Below, piece after piece: positions 28,036-36,948 of a stretch of 64,000 bases of DNA. Numbering within the stretch: the stretch's first letter is position 1; every line of letters starts with the position of its first letter. The position numbers and the translations under genes are program-made. The stretch covers positions 76,137 through 140,136 of the forward strand of contig JADKCF010000013.1 of NCBI GenBank assembly GCA_016714765.1, read 5' to 3'. Source of the DNA: Saprospiraceae bacterium (GTDB taxonomy: Bacteria > Bacteroidota > Bacteroidia > Chitinophagales > Saprospiraceae). The notes beneath the pieces were generated by a model that did no database searches, had not been told where the DNA came from, and saw only the letters and a list, made by a program, of their open reading frames with translations.

Positions 28036-28995
28036 ATTTTTATAAATGCCATTTATCCACTTTCCCGACATAAATGAAGATATGTTCTGCGCTACCCCTT
28101 CAAGCAACTTGGTACGGGACTCCACACTTGCCCAGGCTATGTGGGGTGTAATCAGGCATTTTGGGTGATGCAGCAATAGATTACCAGGCTGAGGTGGCTC
28201 TTCTTGCAATACATCCAGTGCAGCCCCTCCAATCATATTTTGGTCCAGCGCTCGGAGTAAATCAGTTTCATTGATCAGCCCCCCACGACCTGTATTGATA
28301 AGGATGGCAGACTTTTTCATCTTGAGAAGGTTTTCCATACAAATTACCTCCTTAGTTGCAGCCGTCAGTGGACAATGTAAAGATAAGATATCTGATGTCC
28401 TGAACATTTCATCGGGCTCTACAAATCTGACATAAGAAGGTTTAGGTTTTGATTGATCAAGTGTTCTTGCAATGACCTTCATACCGAAGGCATGTGCAAC
28501 CTCTCCCACCCTGCTGCCAATATGACCATATCCCCAGACTCCCAAAGTACAGCCGTTTAGTTCATGAATAGAGTGATCATAAAAACAAAAATCCTCAGAG
28601 GACTCCCATCTACCACTTTTCACTTTTAAGTTATACTGTTCTGTCTTGTTGATGATGGCCAATAATGATGCAAAAACATGCTGAGTTACAGAAGCAGCAC
28701 TGTACCCACTGACATTGCTGACAGGGACTCCATATTTAATGACATCTTCGATAACAATATTGTTGTAACCTGTAGCAGCTACTACAATATATTTTACTTT
28801 AGGCATATAGGTTAATACCCTTGCATTAATAATAAACTTATTTACTATTAAAACATCTGCATCCTTGACACGTTCAGCTACCTGGTCCAGATTCGTTCTT
28901 TCATATGCAATAAATTCTCCCAGGGCTTCAAGCACCTCGAAGCCGATATCTCCGGGATTGTTGGTAAAAGCATCAAGAAATACTATTTTCATCAT
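28036..28995 (-). CDS. D-2-hydroxyacid dehydrogenase (glycerate dehydrogenase-like)
   Basis: This NAD-dependent dehydrogenase of about 320 residues reduces 2-keto acids or oxidises 2-hydroxy acids. Visible are the NAD motif WGYGHIGSRVG near residue 146, the catalytic Arg in INTGRGGLINE, the Glu in EEPPQPGN and the catalytic His in TPHIAWAS. I chose the start at 28995/28992 (MMKIVFLDAF) rather than 29013. No stop codon separates it from the signal peptide of the next gene; one extra T in ATTTATAA would create ATT TTA TAA directly after KWINGI, the normal family end. A TACTTTTG box lies upstream. Confidence 0.85.
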
Positions 28996-29065
28996 TGATT
29001 TATAATATGGCACAAATTTCTTTTAGGCACAAACGGCAATTAAATTGTGGCCGGTTTGGTTTTGA

Positions 29066-29073
29066 CAAAAGTA
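29066..29073 (-). promoter_or_regulatory. -7 promoter box TACTTTTG for the hydroxyacid dehydrogenase
   Basis: On the minus strand the sequence reads TACTTTTG, about 70 bases before the dehydrogenase start. Confidence 0.4.
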
Positions 29074-29113
29074 AGACATATGTTTCATTTATAAATAAAA
29101 AAGAAAATAATCA

Positions 29114-29121
29114 TATCTTTG
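29114..29121 (+). promoter_or_regulatory. -7 promoter box TATCTTTG for pepT
   Basis: TATCTTTG matches TAnnTTTG and ends 27 bases before the pepT ATG. Confidence 0.5.
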
Positions 29122-29148
29122 AGTTTTAAAAAACACTAAACAAGTATC

Positions 29149-30378
29149 ATGGATTATACTGTAAAAAGCAGGTTTCTAAAATATGTCAAAATAGATACTC
29201 AAGCGGATCCTATGAGTCAATCATTCCCTTCATCAGAAAAGCAAAAAGAGTTGACAGTTCTTTTATGCGATGAGCTCAAGTCCATGGGAATAGAATATAC
29301 TACCAATGAGGCCGGTTATATTTACGCAAGTATCCCTTCCAACTTGACTAAACAAGTTCCAAGAATTTTTTTTTGTGCCCATATAGATACAGCTCCTGAC
29401 TGTAGTGGCACCAATGTGAAACCAATTGTCCATGAAAATTATCAAGGCCAAAACATCATTTTACCGGATGATAACAGCATTGTAATCTCGTCGGATCAAT
29501 TTCCAAATTTAAAGAAAAAAATAGGTCATGATATCATTACTGCCAGTGGTCTGACGTTATTGGGAAGTGATGATAAATCCGGCATAGCTATAATCATGGA
29601 TGCATTACATCAATTGGTCAGTCGCCCCGAACTCCCACATGGTGAAGTGAAGGCGCTCTTTACCACTGATGAAGAAATAGGAAAAGGTGTTGCTAAAGTA
29701 GATCTGGCTATTTTGAATGCAGACTTTGGCTATACCCTGGATTCAGGTGAGTTAGGATATTTTGAAGATGAAAACTTTTCGGCAAACTCTATGAAACTGA
29801 CCGTACATGGGGTCAGCGCTCATCCCGGGTACGCCAAAGGCGCTATGGAAAACGCAATAAAAATAGTCTCTGAGATTGTAGCAGCCTTGCCTAAACTAAC
29901 TCTTACACCTGAAACAACTGAAAATAAAGAAGGATTTATACACCCAACCAAGATTCAGGGAGGATTGGAAACCGCCTCTGTAGAATTTATACTTAGAGAT
30001 TTCGAAACATCAAAACTGGATGAATATGCTGACGTTATAAAAAATATTGCTGAGAAGGTTCTTCAGTCATATCCCAATTCCACATTCGAAACAGAAGTAA
30101 AAACCCAGTACCGAAACATGAAAGATGTCCTGATTAAACATCCGCATGTGAGTGAGATTGCACTGAAGGCGATGGAAAATGTTGGTATTAATTACACTTA
30201 CGGGAGTATAAGGGGTGGAACAGACGGGGCGGCATTGTCTCATATGGGTCTTCCTTGTCCAAATCTTTTTGCTGGGGAACAAGCCATCCACTCCAAATAC
30301 GAATGGGTATCAGTACATGATATGCAGAAAAGCGTCGATACTGTTTTGGAAATCTGCAGATTGGTAACTCTTATGTGA
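29149..30378 (+). CDS. pepT: Peptidase T (tripeptide aminopeptidase)
   Basis: The 409-residue M20-family zinc aminopeptidase removes the N-terminal residue from tripeptides in the cytosol. Metal ligands and catalytic residues appear at their known positions: H78 and D80 in CAHIDTAPD, the Asp in LLGSDDKSGIA, and the Glu pair in FTTDEEIGKG. The dimerisation lid follows (HGVSAHPGYAKGAMENA), and the C-terminal HSKYEWVSV holds the last zinc histidine. Length is normal. The LON-domain gene follows after 22 bases and may be cotranscribed. Confidence 0.95.
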   Translation: MDYTVKSRFLKYVKIDTQADPMSQSFPSSEKQKELTVLLCDELKSMGIEYTTNEAGYIYASIPSNLTKQVPRIFFCAHIDTAPDCSGTNVKPIVHENYQGQNIILPDDNSIVISSDQFPNLKKKIGHDIITASGLTLLGSDDKSGIAIIMDALHQLVSRPELPHGEVKALFTTDEEIGKGVAKVDLAILNADFGYTLDSGELGYFEDENFSANSMKLTVHGVSAHPGYAKGAMENAIKIVSEIVAALPKLTLTPETTENKEGFIHPTKIQGGLETASVEFILRDFETSKLDEYADVIKNIAEKVLQSYPNSTFETEVKTQYRNMKDVLIKHPHVSEIALKAMENVGINYTYGSIRGGTDGAALSHMGLPCPNLFAGEQAIHSKYEWVSVHDMQKSVDTVLEICRLVTLM

Positions 30379-30400
30379 TATCATATCAATTTAAGGTCAG

Positions 30401-31033
30401 ATGAACCGGTTACCATTATTTCCCCTTTCGATCGTTGTATTTCCAGGTGAAGAATTAAGGCTTCATATTTTTGAACCAAGATATCGTCAAATGGTGCAAG
30501 ATTGTATCAGGGAGAATATTACCTTTGGTATAACCCCTTATTTGGAAGGACAAAGCCTTACATGGGGTACAGAGTTGCGCCTCCTGGATATCGTAAAGAT
30601 TTATGAAGATGGCAAAATGGATATCAAAGCCATAGGCATAGGGTGGTTTGAAATCAAAGAATTTTATCGTATCATGCATGGAAAACTATACCCGGGTGGC
30701 GTAGTACAATCCATGCCATGGAATTCAGATAGTGATATCGTCCTTAGTAAAAAAATAATAAAACTGATTGATGAGTTGTACACTATCATGAAAATAACGA
30801 ATGTTGAAATCCTGCCAGCCGAACACTTTAAAACATATCAGATAGCACATAAGTTAGGCATGAATATCACTCAGGAGATAGAATTGCTCACCATCTCCAA
30901 TGAAACAGAAAAACAAATGTATTTGATAAATCACCTGGAAACCTTGATTCCTGTAGTACGAGAAGCAGAAAATCTTAGAAAAAGAGCAGAGCTTAACGGA
31001 CATTATCAAAATATCATACCACCAAGCTTTTAA
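30401..31033 (+). CDS. LON peptidase substrate-binding domain protein
   Basis: The 210-residue protein consists of the N-terminal (substrate-binding) domain of Lon only: LPLFPLSIVVFPGEELRLHIFEPRYRQM at residues 4-31 is the family hallmark, with GTELRLLDIVKIYEDGKMDI as the next strands. There is no AAA+ or protease domain. Such stand-alone proteins are common; their role is not established. Convergent with the Nudix-type regulator, 9 bases apart. Confidence 0.9.
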   Translation: MNRLPLFPLSIVVFPGEELRLHIFEPRYRQMVQDCIRENITFGITPYLEGQSLTWGTELRLLDIVKIYEDGKMDIKAIGIGWFEIKEFYRIMHGKLYPGGVVQSMPWNSDSDIVLSKKIIKLIDELYTIMKITNVEILPAEHFKTYQIAHKLGMNITQEIELLTISNETEKQMYLINHLETLIPVVREAENLRKRAELNGHYQNIIPPSF

Positions 31034-31042
31034 AAACAGAAA

Positions 31043-31768
31043 CTAGATGCCAAAGTCAAAACCTGACTTCTTTTTTTTGTCGTAAGCCGAATTGTCAAAT
31101 TCATACAGCCTGGCGGGTCTGTGTGATACCGATTCCTGTATTTCACCAATGTCTTTAAGGATGCCCAGAGATTTTAGTTTTCTTCTGAAATTGCGTTTGT
31201 CAAGTTCCAGATTTAGGATTACTTCATATAATTTTTGCAGCTGTAATAAGCTGAATTTCTGGGGCAGAAGATGAAATCCTATGGGCTGCTCCCTAATCTG
31301 AATTTGCATTTTCTTAAGGCATGTCTGCATGATATTCAGATGATCAAACGCCAGAGAAGACAACTCATTTACATTTTTCCATTCCAGATGGTCGTTTTTT
31401 TCCAGATGAACCAGATGCTCTTGGTCAATCTTTATCAGTGAATAATAAGCAACAGTAATAACCCGACCTAATGGATGACGTTTGACCTCACTAAACACCT
31501 GTACCTGGTTTAGATATACATCTGTAAAACCAGTTTTACTAATCAAAACCCTTTTTGCAGCATCATCTGTCGTCTCATCAGGGTGGACGATGTCCCCTAA
31601 AAGTGAAAATTCATGCTCAAAAGGCGGCATATCACATTTAGATACCAGTATTTTTAATGCTTCGTCATCATACCCAAAAATAACACAATCCACAGAAACA
31701 GCGGCTTTGAAATCAGTATTGATCTGAGTAATCCAGGTATTTATATTTTGCACTCCGTCTGAAGGCAT
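31043..31768 (-). CDS. NrtR-like Nudix-domain transcriptional regulator with degenerate Nudix box
   Basis: The 241-residue protein has a Nudix fold (VSVDCVIFGYDD near residue 20) followed by a winged-helix domain (LYEVILNLELDKRNFRRKLK near 175). The Nudix box GDIVHPDETTDDAAKRVLISKTGF lacks the REUxEE glutamates needed for hydrolysis, so it should sense a ligand rather than hydrolyse it. Related Bacteroidota proteins control NAD or pentose metabolism genes; here no such genes adjoin it, so the regulon is unknown. Divergent from rlmH. Confidence 0.85.
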   Translation of the reverse strand: MPSDGVQNINTWITQINTDFKAAVSVDCVIFGYDDEALKILVSKCDMPPFEHEFSLLGDIVHPDETTDDAAKRVLISKTGFTDVYLNQVQVFSEVKRHPLGRVITVAYYSLIKIDQEHLVHLEKNDHLEWKNVNELSSLAFDHLNIMQTCLKKMQIQIREQPIGFHLLPQKFSLLQLQKLYEVILNLELDKRNFRRKLKSLGILKDIGEIQESVSHRPARLYEFDNSAYDKKKKSGFDFGI

Positions 31769-31862
31769 TATTTTTATAATTTTAATAGTGTGAAGATATT
31801 ATTTTTTCAAAATAAATTCAAAATTTTTACAGTTTTTTACAATTATTGTATTCCTTTGACAG

Positions 31863-32330
31863 ATGAAAATTTTGATTTGGACCATAGGTAAGACCAATGA
31901 AAATTACCTGGAGGAAGGTATACGAAAATACCTCAAGAGGCTCCAGCACTATGGACGCATAGAGTACGAGGAGTATAAAGACGTCAAAGCAGGTAACAAT
32001 GCAGAAGAAACCCTCAAGAGAGAAGCAGAGCTTGTATTAAATAAAATAAAATCGGATGATGTATTAGTGCTGCTGGATGAAAATGGTGAAATGTACAGCT
32101 CTGAACAATTTTCGAAGTATATTGAGAAGTTGCAGCTTCATTCTAATAAAAGTGTCATTTTCCTTGTAGGTGGTGCTTTCGGCCACCATGCTACTGTAAA
32201 AGCTAGAGCTAATCATATGGTATCTTTATCCAAAATGACTTTTTCCCATCAAATGGTTAGGTTATTTCTTGTAGAACAGATTTACAGAGCATTTACTATT
32301 TTACGCAACGAAAAGTATCACAATCCATAA
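31863..32330 (+). CDS. rlmH: 23S rRNA (pseudouridine1915-N3)-methyltransferase
   Basis: This 155-residue SPOUT methyltransferase modifies helix 69 of 23S rRNA. The trefoil-knot SAM site is visible as VIFLVGGAFGHH near residues 99-110, followed by LSKMTFSHQMVRLFLVEQIYRAF, the family signature, and the substrate-binding tail NEKYHNP. Length and ends are normal. Confidence 0.95.
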   Translation: MKILIWTIGKTNENYLEEGIRKYLKRLQHYGRIEYEEYKDVKAGNNAEETLKREAELVLNKIKSDDVLVLLDENGEMYSSEQFSKYIEKLQLHSNKSVIFLVGGAFGHHATVKARANHMVSLSKMTFSHQMVRLFLVEQIYRAFTILRNEKYHNP

Positions 32331-32379
32331 ATATTTCAGATTTCCGTAACCAATTTACAGAATTAAATAAAAAACGAAC

Positions 32380-33003
32380 ATGAGTATAACATTGATCCTT
32401 GTCATCATTACCTGTCTTATATCGATGGCTTGCTTTAGCAACAGATCGCTTTTTGATCAATTAAAACATTACCCTATTGTCGAAAATAGAAATCATCAGT
32501 ATTACCGATGGCTTACTTCTGGCTTTGTCCATGGAGATTTTATACATTTATTTGTGAATATGTTTGTTCTTCACGAATTCGGCAGAACCGTCGAAAACGA
32601 TTTTGTTTTTCATTTTGGGGATATAGGTGGAAAAGTGTTATTTTTAGCCACGTATCTGATGATCATCGTGATGGGAGACATTCCCACTTATTACAAACAT
32701 AAAGAAAATGGATATTTTTCAAGCGTAGGGGCATCTGGAGGAGTTTCAGGTATTATTTTCATTTTCATTTTGCTTTACCCATGGAGCTTGTTAGGGTTGT
32801 TTGCGATTATACCAGTTCCGGCCATTATTTTTGGGATTTTATATTTGTGGTACTCAACATGGGCATCCAAAAATCAAAATACAAATATAGATCATGAAGC
32901 GCATTTTTACGGGGCTGTCGCAGGATTACTCATTGCTATCATCAGCAGACCTTCTATATTTACAGATTTTATTCAGAAGCTTATACACGATTTTCCCCTT
33001 TAA
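32380..33003 (+). CDS. Rhomboid-family intramembrane serine peptidase
   Basis: The 207-residue membrane protein has six hydrophobic segments and the rhomboid catalytic dyad: S119 in GASGGVSG and H175 in AHFYGAVAG. The HGDFIHLFVNMFVLHEFG segment near residue 51 is the conserved loop-1/TM2 region with the oxyanion His and Asn. It would cleave transmembrane segments in the inner membrane; substrates are unknown. It follows rlmH after 49 bases. Confidence 0.92.
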   Translation: MSITLILVIITCLISMACFSNRSLFDQLKHYPIVENRNHQYYRWLTSGFVHGDFIHLFVNMFVLHEFGRTVENDFVFHFGDIGGKVLFLATYLMIIVMGDIPTYYKHKENGYFSSVGASGGVSGIIFIFILLYPWSLLGLFAIIPVPAIIFGILYLWYSTWASKNQNTNIDHEAHFYGAVAGLLIAIISRPSIFTDFIQKLIHDFPL

Positions 33004-33019
33004 ATACACCTAAAAAGAA

Positions 33020-33053
33020 AGTGGGTAACGATTATTACAAACCGCTACCCACT
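33020..33053. terminator. Bidirectional hairpin terminator
   Basis: AGTGGGTA pairs with TACCCACT with a further ACG/CGC extension around an A-T-rich loop, between the convergent rhomboid and DUF2911 genes. Confidence 0.6.
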
Positions 33054-33077
33054 CATTAATATTATCTTCCTTGGATA

Positions 33078-33926
33078 TTATTTCTTAGACCAGGCTCCTA
33101 TAGAATCCATGTTCATTTTGATATAATCGTTGTTAGCTGCTTCTTTAGCCTTGGCCAACGAAAGATTAGCTGTAGCAATTGCTGCTTTATAGTCCCCCAT
33201 ATCAGCTTCTATCAGAGATTTTTGTCTCAAAACCCAAAACTTATCATTGCCCATTTCTATTGATTTGTTCATCCAGGCCAACGCTTGTTTTAGATCTTTT
33301 TTGGCTTCTCTGTAATATCTTGCTGCATTGTAATAATCACCTGCTGATGGACCAGCCATGACCTGTGTAATGTTTGCAGAAACTTTTTTGTCTGTCGGTA
33401 CTTCTATTTTGACTGGTACCAACACATTGTCCCATAAGATTTCAAGGTGGCATGATTCATTCGTAACATTAGCTAGATTCAGTGTAAATGTCTCATTATT
33501 GGATACTTGCAGAGGAGCTACTGTAACTTTTGCTGCCACTTTTGTTTCATCCCACTTTTCTGGTGTTCCCCAGTTTTCTGTGTCAGAATAAAAATATACT
33601 TCCCATGAAGCTTTACTAGGCTTAGAAAAAACGGCATAACTACCTTTTTTTACTTCAGAGCCACCGATCATGACATCATCACTAAAAGTTATGATGGAGT
33701 TTTTGTTGGCACCTGTTCTCCACATGACATCATAGGGTACTAATTCTCCGAAAATCTTACGCCCATTCTTGCTAGGTCTTGAATAATCAAGGTTGACAGT
33801 TGTGAGTCCTACAGATGCTTCCAATTTTGCACTTGGACTGGCTGCAGGAGTCTTAATTTGTGCTTGAACATCTGCAGTAAAGCAAAAACAAGCTCCTAAA
33901 AATAAAATACTAAAAATGTTCTTCAT
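33078..33926 (-). CDS. DUF2911 secreted protein with TPR-like C-terminus
   Basis: The 282-residue protein has a signal peptide (cleavage near VQAQI, residue 19-23) and the DUF2911 domain: TTVNLDYSRPSKNGRKIFGE near residue 42, YDVMWRTGANK near 65 and KKGSYAVFSKP near 93. The last ~75 residues (WMNKSIEMGNDKFWVLRQKS, IATANLSLAKAKE) look like TPR helices. The family is common in Bacteroidota periplasm, with no established function. Confidence 0.88.
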   Translation of the reverse strand: MKNIFSILFLGACFCFTADVQAQIKTPAASPSAKLEASVGLTTVNLDYSRPSKNGRKIFGELVPYDVMWRTGANKNSIITFSDDVMIGGSEVKKGSYAVFSKPSKASWEVYFYSDTENWGTPEKWDETKVAAKVTVAPLQVSNNETFTLNLANVTNESCHLEILWDNVLVPVKIEVPTDKKVSANITQVMAGPSAGDYYNAARYYREAKKDLKQALAWMNKSIEMGNDKFWVLRQKSLIEADMGDYKAAIATANLSLAKAKEAANNDYIKMNMDSIGAWSKK

Positions 33927-34035
33927 CTAATATTGGTTTTAACGATTAATAATAAAACTGCACTTTTGCAATGTAAAAAAGTGACTTTTAATTAAATAGC
34001 AATTATTATCAAATTGTTCAATAGAGAAGCATTAT

Positions 34036-34554
34036 TTATCCATTCTTAGGTTTTATTTTTTTCTCTGTGCTGATGATTTTCATTTTTTCTTTTTCAATCC
34101 TGATCTTTTCTTTTCTTTCCTCCACGAGGATTTGAATCAGTTCATCGGTTTTCAATGGTTGTTTTAGCACATGCCTGTGAAAAAGCCTCAACATACACCT
34201 GGTCATATCTTCAGTATAAGTCAACCCTTTTTGGCGTAAGTAGTGAGATATCCTTGAACCTTCTTCAAAATTCCAGTTGTATTCCATCCACCTGCCCAAC
34301 CCGAAATACAATTTTTTAGACATCGTTTCTTCATCAATGGTTTTCAGGGGTTGTCGCCCTTCTTCTGTTGTCAATTCCATCAACTTGCTCATAGCGTCAT
34401 CGATATCACGAGGGATATACACACCATACAACCTTGATTTTTTGATATTTTCATTGTAAAGTGAATCTTTGGAAACAAACGAAGTCGTTTTCTTTTGACC
34501 TTGGGCCTGCACGCACATCAAAATGAAACTAAATAATATATAATACCTGACCAT
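34036..34554 (-). CDS. Secreted protein resembling DUF6794
   Basis: The 172-residue product has a signal peptide ending near VQAQGQ (residue 15-20). The core YIPRDIDDAMSKLMEL near residue 46 and LYFGLGRWMEYNW near 83, followed by GSRISHYLRQKGL, resembles the DUF6794 family of small Bacteroidota proteins with an R-W-x-x-x-W motif; this match is from memory of the pattern and moderately sure. The C-terminus is lysine/glutamate rich. Function unknown. Confidence 0.65.
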   Translation of the reverse strand: MVRYYILFSFILMCVQAQGQKKTTSFVSKDSLYNENIKKSRLYGVYIPRDIDDAMSKLMELTTEEGRQPLKTIDEETMSKKLYFGLGRWMEYNWNFEEGSRISHYLRQKGLTYTEDMTRCMLRLFHRHVLKQPLKTDELIQILVEERKEKIRIEKEKMKIISTEKKIKPKNG

Positions 34555-34840
34555 AACTTACACATTAAACATCATAAACAGTCTTTTAATATATAATTGT
34601 TTAACAAATTACTTGATTAACTTATTTTTAACCAATTTATCATGTGTATTACACCATTTTAAATTTTTACTCCTGCATATAAATAAAATATTGCCCCTGA
34701 GGCTAAATTTATACCTGTTCATCATATTATATTGTCAACAATCTGCTATTTTTACGGTTTCTAATAAATGCGTTATCTTGACAATTTCATTTTAAAAAAG
34801 ATAGCTTAATTCATTCATCAATATTTTAAATATATCATCA

Positions 34841-35881
34841 ATGGCAGATGTGTTGGAAAAGAAGAAGGTAACCGAGAAAAAAGTAGCTGAAGCAAACAAA
34901 TATGACAAAGCCACTTACCTAAGATGGCTAGAAGTCATGTACCGTGTCAGAAGGTTTGAAGAAAAAGGCCTTTTTGCTTATTCTCAACAGAAAATAAGGG
35001 GCTTTTTCCATGTTTATATCGGCCAGGAGGCAATAGCAGGAGGTCTTGCTACCGGCATCAGACCCGAAGACAAAATAGTAACAGCCTACCGACAGCACGG
35101 TATTGCTCTCACAAGGGGCCTCGATTCTAAATCTTGTATGGCCGAACTTTATGGGAAAGAAACAGGATGCGTCAAAGGAAAAGGTGGAAGTATGCACTTC
35201 TTCTCCGCGCAGCACAATTATTTCGGTGGTAACGGCATTGTGGGGGCTCAGATTCCGATCGGTACCGGTATTGCATTTGCAGAAAAATACAAAGGTACTG
35301 ACAATCTTTGTGTTACCATGTTCGGAGATGGAGCTGCCAGACAAGGCGCACTCTATGAATCCTTCAATATGGCAATGACATGGAAGTTGCCTGTGCTCTA
35401 TATTTGTGAAAACAACATGTATGCTATGGGTACATCTGTAAAAAGAACCAGTAATGTCCATGACTTATATAAAGTAGGAGCTGCTTTTGATATGCCCAGC
35501 GAATCAGTCGATGGTATGAATCCGGAGTCTGTTCACGAAGCATTACAGAGGGCTGCGGCACATATCAGATCAGGCAAAGGCCCGTATTACCTTGAGATCA
35601 AAACCTACAGATACAGGGGGCATTCTGTTTCGGATCCGGCTAAATACAGGACTAAAGAGGAATTGGAGACTTATAAGGAAAAAGACCCCCTTGTAATCAT
35701 TCAAAATAAAATTTTAAAAAACAAAATAGCCTCACAAGCCGAAATCGATGCCATAGTCGATAAAATTAATGTTGAAATAGATGAAGCTATGGAATTTGCA
35801 GAAAACTCATCTTATCCATTGGCCTCTGAACTGTATGAGGATAATTATACACAAAAAGATTACCCTTTCATTACGGATTAA
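34841..35881 (+). CDS. pdhA: Pyruvate dehydrogenase E1 component, alpha subunit
   Basis: The 346-residue protein is the thiamine-diphosphate-binding alpha subunit that decarboxylates pyruvate. The TPP motif begins GDGAARQGALYES at residue 162, continuing to CENNMYAMGT; RGFFHVYIGQEA near 52 and KGKGGSMHFF near 112 are typical, and YRYRGHSVSDPAKYR contains the phosphorylation-loop-equivalent region. The beta subunit and E2/E3 genes are not in the window; a strong terminator follows, so pdhA is its own unit here. A 286-base upstream region shows no gene. Confidence 0.95.
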   Translation: MADVLEKKKVTEKKVAEANKYDKATYLRWLEVMYRVRRFEEKGLFAYSQQKIRGFFHVYIGQEAIAGGLATGIRPEDKIVTAYRQHGIALTRGLDSKSCMAELYGKETGCVKGKGGSMHFFSAQHNYFGGNGIVGAQIPIGTGIAFAEKYKGTDNLCVTMFGDGAARQGALYESFNMAMTWKLPVLYICENNMYAMGTSVKRTSNVHDLYKVGAAFDMPSESVDGMNPESVHEALQRAAAHIRSGKGPYYLEIKTYRYRGHSVSDPAKYRTKEELETYKEKDPLVIIQNKILKNKIASQAEIDAIVDKINVEIDEAMEFAENSSYPLASELYEDNYTQKDYPFITD

Positions 35882-35901
35882 TAAAATTTAGGGTAAAATT
35901 T

Positions 35902-35943
35902 AAAAACCATTGTTAGGTCGAAAACGTAACAATGGTTTTTTTT
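35902..35943 (+). terminator. Intrinsic terminator after pdhA
   Basis: AAAACCATTGTTA and TAACAATGGTTTT form a 13-bp stem followed by a run of T residues. Confidence 0.85.
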
Positions 35944-36013
35944 ATGTAAAAAACTAAAGCATACTGTTAAGTACCTTTAGCTTTCAGATAGATAACTTTA
36001 TATTACTAAAGGG

Positions 36014-36670
36014 TTATTTTCCTGCTTTTGCGTGATCCTCCAAAAACTTAGCCAACCCCATGTCAGTCAGTGGATGATTTAATAATCCTAATATGGAACT
36101 CAATGGACAAGTAACAACATCAGCTCCTGCTTTGGCAGCTTGTACTATATGTAAAGGGGTCCTTATAGAAGCCGCAAGAACTTCTGTCGAGTAACCCTGA
36201 ATAGAATAAATAGATACAATCTCTTCTATCAATTTAATACCATCCCAGCTGATATCATCGACCCTCCCAACGAAAGGTGAGAGATATGTTGCACCAGCTT
36301 TGGCTGCCAATATAGCTTGACCTGCAGAAAACACTAGAGTACAGTTAGTATTGATTCCTTTTTCAGAAAAATATGAAATAGCTTTGATGCCTTCCTTAAT
36401 CATAGGTACTTTCACGACAATGTTGTCAGCAAGATCTGCCAATCGCTCACCTTCTGAAATCATACCTTTAAATTCTGTAGAAATCACTTCTGCACTTACA
36501 TCTCCATCCACTATTTTGCATATTTTCTTGTAATGTGACAAAATATTCTTCTCTCCGGTGATACCTTCCTTTGCCATAAGAGAAGGATTGGTGGTAACCC
36601 CATCCAGAATACCCAGATCCATAGCTTCTTTAATCTGATCCAGATTAGCCGTATCAATAAAAAATTTCAT
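36014..36670 (-). CDS. fsa: Fructose-6-phosphate aldolase/transaldolase-like protein
   Basis: This 218-residue TIM-barrel protein belongs to the short transaldolase family (TalC/FSA): MKFFIDTANLDQIKEA at the start, GVTTNPSLMAKEG near 24, VVKVPM near 85 with the Schiff-base lysine, and SPFVGRVDD near 131. It is a cytosolic enzyme moving three-carbon units between sugar phosphates; whether it is aldolase or transaldolase cannot be decided here. The SRP RNA gene lies just upstream on the same strand. Confidence 0.9.
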   Translation of the reverse strand: MKFFIDTANLDQIKEAMDLGILDGVTTNPSLMAKEGITGEKNILSHYKKICKIVDGDVSAEVISTEFKGMISEGERLADLADNIVVKVPMIKEGIKAISYFSEKGINTNCTLVFSAGQAILAAKAGATYLSPFVGRVDDISWDGIKLIEEIVSIYSIQGYSTEVLAASIRTPLHIVQAAKAGADVVTCPLSSILGLLNHPLTDMGLAKFLEDHAKAGK

Positions 36671-36713
36671 AAAATAATGGTTTTGAAAATTGTGAGAGTG
36701 GCAGAAATAAAAA

Positions 36714-36806
36714 TGTGAGGAAACACACCGAACCGCTCAACCTCCTACCCTTGCTGTATTTCTACCCTGGGGGAGTTCGGAAGGAGCTGGTCGTATGCCC
36801 CTCACG
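36714..36806 (-). ncRNA. ffs: Signal recognition particle RNA (small bacterial type)
   Basis: On the minus strand the ends GTGAGG and CCTCAC pair, and the centre folds into SRP domain IV: the symmetric internal loop CAGG opposite AGCA, a GTA/TAC stem and a GAAA tetraloop, flanked by CTCCCC and AGGGTAGGAGG. This is the binding site for Ffh. The length of about 93 bases fits the small bacterial form. A full TTTG/TAnnTTTG promoter lies directly upstream. Boundaries are estimated to within a few bases. Confidence 0.9.
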
Positions 36807-36809
36807 ATG

Positions 36810-36839
36810 CAAAGGTAATACGATTTAGTTAATATCAAA
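36810..36839 (-). promoter_or_regulatory. Complete Bacteroidota promoter for SRP RNA
   Basis: Minus-strand TTTG (36836-36839), an 18-base spacer and TACCTTTG (36810-36817), placed a few bases before the RNA's 5' end. It is the best two-element promoter in the window. Confidence 0.75.
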
Positions 36840-36948
36840 ATTATTACCCATAAAGAAACAATACAAATCTTTATCCTACATCAAAATTTATGATGAAGTG
36901 CATGTACAAACTATTGTAAATAAATTGATTACTCCTTTTAAGGCAGTA

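Noticed and set aside
26872..29013. A genuine dehydrogenase-amidohydrolase fusion protein
   Set aside because: An internal signal peptide and a T9SS tail after a cytosolic enzyme is not plausible, and a single-base change restores a normal stop.
34613..34795. A 60-codon plus-strand frame upstream of pdhA
   Set aside because: It is a low-complexity hydrophobic frame in AT-rich intergenic DNA with no supporting motif or promoter box.
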